Shown in pieces: positions 57,822 through 64,000 of a stretch of 64,000 nt of DNA. The stretch covers positions 311,673,469 through 311,737,468 of the forward strand of contig CM030361.1 in assembly GCA_017893485.1 (NCBI GenBank), written 5' to 3'. This DNA is from Hemerocallis citrina (Eukaryota; Streptophyta; Magnoliopsida; Asparagales; Asphodelaceae). The notes below the pieces were generated by a model. It ran no database searches, was not told the DNA's origin, and saw only the letters and a program-made list of their open reading frames with translations. How positions within the stretch are numbered: position 1 is the stretch's first letter; every line of letters begins with the position of its first letter. The position numbers were made by a program, and so were the translations under genes.

Positions 57822-60800
57822 TGTAATGCCCCGAATTCCAAATAAGACCGAATTCGAGATTTCACAGGATCTTTACTTCACTTCGTACAATTTTACAAGG
57901 AAATTAAAACTTTTTCAACAACATCAGAGTTCATTACATTTTTGTTTAAACAGCAGAAGAATACAACAATGAAATAAATACAACTTGTACAACTATAACA
58001 ATGTAAATCATCAACTGCATCATAACATCTTTACTTCTTCGTAAAAGTCCATTATCTGCATATTAAGCTGTGGGCACGTCAGTCACTTACAACTGACGAA
58101 AATATTATACTCGGCCATCCTCTCTATGCCGTACATATAACGATCTCATTACTTTAACAAATCACAAAAATTCAATGAACAATAAAGTGTTAAATTGTGA
58201 CTACGCTAAACATGTAAGTGTATGCCATGTCTTAATGCCTAATGCACACATTTTTTACTAGGATGACACTAATGCACACTTGTTTGAATTCTATGCATCC
58301 CATACTACATAGGTCCGAGGGCAAGCACTTAAGTACTCCACATTTAAGGGTTCGATCCCTCGCCATGAAACTACCCAGTAATAAAACAAGGTTTAGATCA
58401 TTCCACGAATTTCAATCTCAACTCCAGTGTCCACCGCTGACTGTTATAACAGATCCCACATCGTGCGAATCATCCCGTAAGTGCCCCTCTAGCTCCGGTA
58501 TACGTATATACATTGGAGTATGGCAAACTATCCACCCGACCACTCAAGATCCCAGAGTCCACCGCTGACCCGTCCTCATAGTCCCCGATTTAAAAATAAA
58601 AGCCCGTCTCCCACGGAGCAACCACAATCCCGAAAAACACTGCTGACTGGGTCTATAGCCTCGGAGTCCACCACCGACTATATAGAGGCAACCCACTTAC
58701 GTTTGCCCAGGTTCACTACACTTCTCTTAAGTGCCTAATTCTTAAGTTCAAGACATGAATGAGTTATCATTCTTAGAATTAGTTTTACCCCCTACCGGAC
58801 TTACTCACAAAATACGAGATAGCTCCATGGCAATATCTCAAAATTATATCTCAAATCTTTTCTTTCAAAAATGTCGGTAACTGAGGTCTTACTAACTCTA
58901 AATCATAATTTTTCATGTACAAGAATCATGGGTATTCACACCCTTCAATAATCATGTCTTAACTCAAAGTATTTTTTATCTATTCGCAACTTGGTGTATG
59001 TCTTGTTTTAGCATCATTCATTCAATTCATTCACTATCTTTCTAAGGAAACAATTCTTTTCATGAGTTCATAGCATAGATCCAAATCTCTTCTAGTAAAT
59101 TAATCACATAAAAATTTTTAACCACAAACAAGCATATTCATATAATCTTATCAAGGCAAACAAGTGATATAGTAATTCTTTCCAAAACTCTATATGGATT
59201 CTCACAAATTTTAATCTCATCTAGCATTTCTTACTCAACAAAAGGGGTTGTTTATAACAAGAGAATCTTATTACATATTTTTCTTTTCTTCAAAAGAATT
59301 ATTAATTCAAATAATAATTTTGGAAACAAAACGCATTTACTATTTCAATTTTCTTTTTTTTTGACTTTCAAAAAAACAAGATTGAAATTTAGAACTATTT
59401 CTAATGAATCTCTTAGATGATTTTAAAAAAAAAGTTTATTTTCCAACCTACTTCAAATCAGTAAGGTCCCAAAATGAAAATGAAACTCAACTTCAAGAAA
59501 AAAGATATAAAAGGTGGCTTAAGGGTTTCGAACCCAAGACCTCTTATAAATAGTGCTCTGTAGTGCACTACCTAACCAGTAAGTCCAAGTATATTTTCTA
59601 TTTAGGAGTTGTATTAGTGTACTTTTGTTTATACTATTCTGAATTTAGTTCTTTTTCAAAAAATTCATTTATCCAATGATCCAATCTTTTAGGATATTGT
59701 AATAAACTTCTCTTTTGGGCTGAGATAAAATCTTAAAATAATAATCAACAAGTTCAAACTTATTTTTAGAATATATCTTTATTTTCAAATAGATTTTTCC
59801 TTTCTTTACAAAATTTGCATTTCTTCTCAAAACTCAAAAATTTGGAATCATGTTTAAGTCCATCATCATACTAATTAAAATTTTGTGCTAAAAACTAAAT
59901 ATGTCTCTAAATCAACCATGGATATCTCAAAAGATTTCTTTCATGCAAAAGTTTGTATTTTTAACATATGTCGACATGTTTCATGGCAATAACTAAAATT
60001 ATGTTTCTCTTTTTTTTTTCTTTCTTAATCATCATGTCTCTAAGCATATGTCGAAAAATAACATTCTTTAACAATTTCTCATACATATCACACATTTGAC
60101 ATACATAGATTTGCAAACATTCTAACATGATTCATATGATTAATTCTTTAGTTGAACTCCTCTTTTTAATTAGCATGGTAACAATTATTCACTAAGCCTC
60201 AACAAGATCATTGCATGTTATGCTAGCATGGATTTTATTTACATATATCACATTCAACTCATACTACTCATTTAAACTATTTAGCATGCAAACTATACTT
60301 TAGAAAGGAAGAGATCATCCACCTCTTCTGAAGGTTGCAAATAAAGAAGAAGAGGTTACTTCTAGCTCCTAGTTCCAACCAAGCAATCCTAGCAATACCT
60401 TCTCCTCCTAGCAAGATTACTCCAAAGCACAAGAACACTCATTCTCTTGTTTTTTTTCTTTTTTTTCTTTCTCTTGTCTAGATTATTTTTGGTGTGAAGA
60501 CAGAAGGAGAATTGGGTGCTATTTATTCGACAATGCTAGGGTTCAATGTGCAAAATTACACACCTACTAAATCACTCAATTAGCTCTCCATCTCTTCACT
60601 TCTCAACTCCTAAAAACCCCCAACTCTTCATTTGTCCACCTCTTCAAAACCCAAACTCCCAACTCTTCAAATCCTAAACTCCCAACCCTCATCTTCCAAC
60701 AACTGCACACAATTGTGATGTTGCCCTCAACGTAGGCACCCACCAAAACCCCCTTCCACATCATCATGAAGGAAAGAAACAAACAACACAAGCTGGTGTA

Positions 60801-61541
60801 TGCATCACGTGTGGGTCCTCGTTAATCCAATGCCATGTCAACAAAGTACTCCCCTATGCTGCCATTTCAAAGCCATAGGCCCCACCTCATGTAATTCATA
60901 TATATATACATTACCATAAGCCATTTCATATATATCATATACTATTATTTTAGAATATAAGTAAAAAGATAGTTAGATTAAAAATTTATAATGTATCATA
61001 CACAAATAAAATTAGTATACATACTCCAAAAATTTGTTTTGAAAACGAATACGCTCAAATATGCGCAACAAAACACGTGCGTCGCACGTAAAATACCAAA
61101 ATACGAAAATTAACTTTATCAACGGAAAAATGTTAAAGATAATAAAAATACAATATAAGAAAATATATTTATTAATTTTACGATGAAATTGTTACGTACG
61201 TAGAAAACACGTGCATTATACGTACAAAAGTATTTAGATCATAATACGAGAAAAATGAATTTTCGTTTTATAAAAATGAATTTGAAAACATAAAATAAAT
61301 AATTTAAACATATAGAAAATATTGCACGTAGAGGTGAAAACACATAATCGATACGTGCATCAAAAACTTGTAAAGAGCACGTAAATACCAAAGATTGAAA
61401 TATTATATTTTTGTTGACTCAAAATAGGGTAAAATCACTACGGGAAATGCATAAATAGTCGGTAATCAAAATACGTAGTGAAAACACGTTACAAAATACA
61501 CAAGGGCAAAATTGTAATTTCCAATTTTGCGGGGTGTTACA
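57822..61541. mobile_element. Solo LTR (copy 2) in the satellite array
   Basis: 3720 bp starting TGTAATGCCCCGAATTC and ending GCGGGGTGTTACA, with ACACT duplications at 57817-57821 and 61542-61546. It shares ATGCATCCCATACTACAT (58292), a following TTAAGGGTTCGATCCCTCG and a late ACACGTGCGTCGCACGT with the 2941-7274 copy, in the same order and orientation. No gag or pol is seen inside, so it is a solo LTR left by LTR-LTR recombination. Clade is uncertain (perhaps Tekay/Del). Confidence 0.82.
59511..59590. other. tRNA-like B-box sequence in the solo LTR
   Basis: GGGTTTCGAACCCAAGACCTC on the plus strand, with a downstream CACTACCTAACCAGTAAGTCC, looks like the 3' half of a tRNA read in reverse (B box GGTTCGAAACCC). 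No full cloverleaf with an A box was found, so it may be a tRNA-derived (SINE-like) remnant or chance. Confidence 0.3.
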
Positions 61542-64000
61542 ACACTGTTTTCGATCACTTTCATGAGAGTTCGTATTTTAGTGTTTTGGCTTCATTTTGT
61601 GGGTTATAGTCCACAGTTTCCGACGATTTTCGTGGAATTTTGTATTTGACTGTTTTAGCTTCATTTGTGGTCCACAGTTTTCTGGCACTTTCGTGAGATT
61701 TTTTAATTCCCTCATTTGTGGGCTATATAGTTCACTGTTTTTTATCACTTTCATGAGATTTCCTATTTTACTGTTTTGGCCTCATTTTGTGGGTTATAGT
61801 CTGTAGTTTCCGACTGTTTTCGTGAAATTTTCTATTTGACAGTTTTAGCCTTTTTTGTGGGCTGTATAGTCCACAGTTTTCGAACACCTTCGTGAGAATT
61901 TTTATTTCCTACATTTTGTGGGCTACACAGTTTTCGATCACTTTCATGAGATTTCATATTTTACTGTTTTAGCCTCATTTTGTGGGAGTCCACAGTTTCC
62001 GACGGTTTTCGTAAAATTTTGTATTGATTGTTTTAGCCTCATTTGTGGTTTATAATCCACAGTTTTCGGGCACTTTCGTGAGATTTTTTAATTCCATCAT
62101 TTTATGGGCTATAATTTACTGTTTTCGATCACTTTCATGAGCTTTCGTATTTAACTGTTTTGGCCTCATTTTGTGGGTTATTGTCCATAGTTTCCGACCG
62201 TTTTCGTGAAATTTTGTACTTGACTGTTTTAGCTTCATTTGTGGGATAAAGTCTACAGTTTTCGCCCATTTTCGTGAAATTTTTAATTTCCCCTCATTTT
62301 GTGGGTTGTACACTGTTTTTGATCAATTTCATGAGATTTTGTATTTTATTATTTTGGCCTCATTTTGTGGGTTATAGCCTAAAGTTTCTGGCCGTTTTCG
62401 TGAAATATTGTATTTGACTGTTTTAGCTTCATTTGTGGGCTATAGTACACAGTTTTCGGCCATTTTCGTGAAAATTTTTATTTCCCAAATTTTGTGGGCT
62501 ACAGTACACTGTTTTCGATCACATTCATGAGATTTCGTATTTTAATGTGTTGACCTCATTTTGTGAGTTATAGTCCATAGTTTCCGACGGTTTTCGTGAA
62601 ATTTAGTATTTGACTGTTTTAGCCTCATTTGTGGGCTATAGTCTTCAGTTATCAGACACTTTCGTGAGAATTTTTATTTCCCACATTTTCTGGGCGATAG
62701 TACACTGTTCTCGATCACTTTCATGAGATTTCGTATTTTATTGTTTTGGCCTCATTTTGTAGGTTATAGTCCGTAGTTTCCGGCCGTTTTCGTGAAATGT
62801 TGAATTTGACTATTTTAGCTTCATTTGTGGGCTGTAGTCTACAGTTTTCTGCCACTTTCGTGAGAATTTTTATTACCCACATTTTGCGGGCTGTACTATA
62901 TTATTTTTGATCACTATCATGAGATTTCATATTTTACTGTTTTGGCCTCATTTTGTGGAGAGTTTCCGGTTGTTTTCGTTAAATATTGTATTTGACTGTT
63001 TTAGCCTCATTTGTGGGCTATAGTCCACAATTTTCGGAGACTTTCGTGATAATTTTTATTTTTCACATTCTGTGGGCTATAGTACACTGTTTTCGATCAC
63101 TTTCAAGAGATTTAGTATTTTACTGTTTTTGGCCTCATTTTGTGGGTTTCACAGTTTCCAACCGTTTTCGTGAAACTTTGTATTTGACTTTTTTAACCTC
63201 AGTTGTGGGCTATACTTCACGGTTTCCGGCCGTTTTCGTGAAATGTTGAATGTGACTGTTTTAGCCTCATTTGTGGGCTATAGTCCACAGTTCTCGGCCA
63301 CTTTCGTGAGATTTTTTCCCACATTTTGTAGGCTATAATACACTATTTTCGACCGTTTTCGTGAGATTTCGTATTTTACTGTTTTGGCCTCATTTAGTGG
63401 GTTATAGTCCTCAGTTTCCGACGGTTTTCGTGAAATTTTGTATTTGACAGTTTTAGCTTCATTTGTGGGCTATAGTCCACAGTTTTCGGACACTTTAGTG
63501 AGAATTTTTATTTTCCACATTTTGTGGTCTAGTACATTGTTTTTGATCACATTCATGTGTTTTTGTATTTTACTATTTTGGCCTCATTTTGTGGGTTATA
63601 GTCCACAGTTTCCGACCGTTTTCGTGAAATTTTGTATTTGACTGTTTTAGTCTCCGTTGTGGGCTATAATCCGCAGTTTCTGGCCGTTTTCTTGAAATAT
63701 TGAATTTAACTGTTTTAGCCTCATTTGTCGGCTATACTACACTATTTTGATCACTTTAATGAGATTTCGTATTTTACTGTTTTGGCCTCATTTTATGGGT
63801 TACAGTCCACAGTTTCCGGCCGCTTTCGTGAAATTGTATTTGACTGTTTTAGCTTCATTTGTGGGCTATAGTCAACAGGTTTTGGCCAATTTCGTGAGAA
63901 ATTTTTTCCCCCAAATTTTGTGGGCTATAGTACATAGTTTTTGATCACATTAACGAGATTTCGTATTTTACTGTTTTGGCATCATTTTGTAGGTTTTAGT

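Larger units (their letters stand above)
49451..64000 (+). repeat. Satellite array with 196-bp higher-order unit, forward
   Basis: Three monomer types alternate. A (about 59 bp) has CACTTTCGTGAGAATTTT, TATTTCCCACATTTTGTG and GGCTATAGTACACT. B (about 69 bp) has GTTTTCGATCACTTTCATG, AGATTTCGTATTTTACTG and TTTTGGCCTCATTTTGTG. C (about 68 bp) has GTTTCCGACCGTTTTCGTG, AAATTTTGTATTTGACTG and TTTTAGCCTCATTTGTG. Successive A/B borders at about 49681, 49878, 50074, 50270 and 50466 give a 196-197-bp period. Type A lacks about 10 bp around the ACTGTTTTGGCC part. The array continues past the window end and is broken by the elements at 52887, 56512 and 57822. Confidence 0.93.

Noticed and set aside
59511..59590. 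Complete tRNA gene
   Set aside because: Only a B-box-like half is present; no A box, anticodon stem or full cloverleaf could be placed.

Overview
The window is nuclear DNA of a flowering plant, probably a eudicot. It is AT-rich and has spliced exons of a plant DUF707 gene, plant-type LTR retrotransposons primed by initiator tRNA-Met, miniature inverted-repeat elements, a plastid psaB fragment and a long satellite array. One host gene is recognisable. No tRNA, rRNA, CRISPR or prokaryotic operon was seen.

Layout. 1-10301: a decayed Ty3/gypsy element on the plus strand (gag zinc knuckle, protease, RT, RNase H, integrase, 3' LTR). It is split by a 4.3-kb solo LTR (2941-7274) that carries a 69-bp palindromic minisatellite. 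12042-38994: thirteen recognisable exons of a DUF707 gene on the plus strand. Exons 2 and 3 are separated by a 23-kb intron (12344-35383). That intron holds a minus-strand Ty1/copia element (12454-21555) with a non-autonomous gypsy element nested inside it (14732-19310), a young chromovirus with apparently identical LTRs (21821-27723), a decayed block of the 69-bp satellite (about 27950-31575), a truncated copia element (31576-34810) carrying a hAT-like miniature element, and a 315-bp tandem duplication. Six insertions have matching target-site duplications read directly at both ends: 2941-7274, 12454-21555, 14732-19310, 21821-27723, 52887-55279 and 57822-61541. Several smaller elements do as well.

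39815-64000: a satellite array with a 68-69-bp monomer. It changes direction near 41.91 kb and near 49.45 kb. The right-hand part has a 196-bp higher-order unit made of three monomer types, one of them shortened. The array has been invaded by foldback and miniature elements (40059-41647, 42174-42922, 44634-44984), a hAT-type element (52887-55279), a 268-bp plastid psaB fragment (56512-56779) and a second solo LTR (57822-61541) of the same family as the one at 2941.

How the parts relate. The DUF707 gene appears to sit at the edge of a satellite-rich domain. Its large intron has taken up both transposons and an older block of the same satellite. Nesting and LTR divergence give an order: copia first, then the nested gypsy, with the chromovirus youngest. 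The gene may still be expressed, but one small exon (38446-38506) does not join in phase with the next exon as read.
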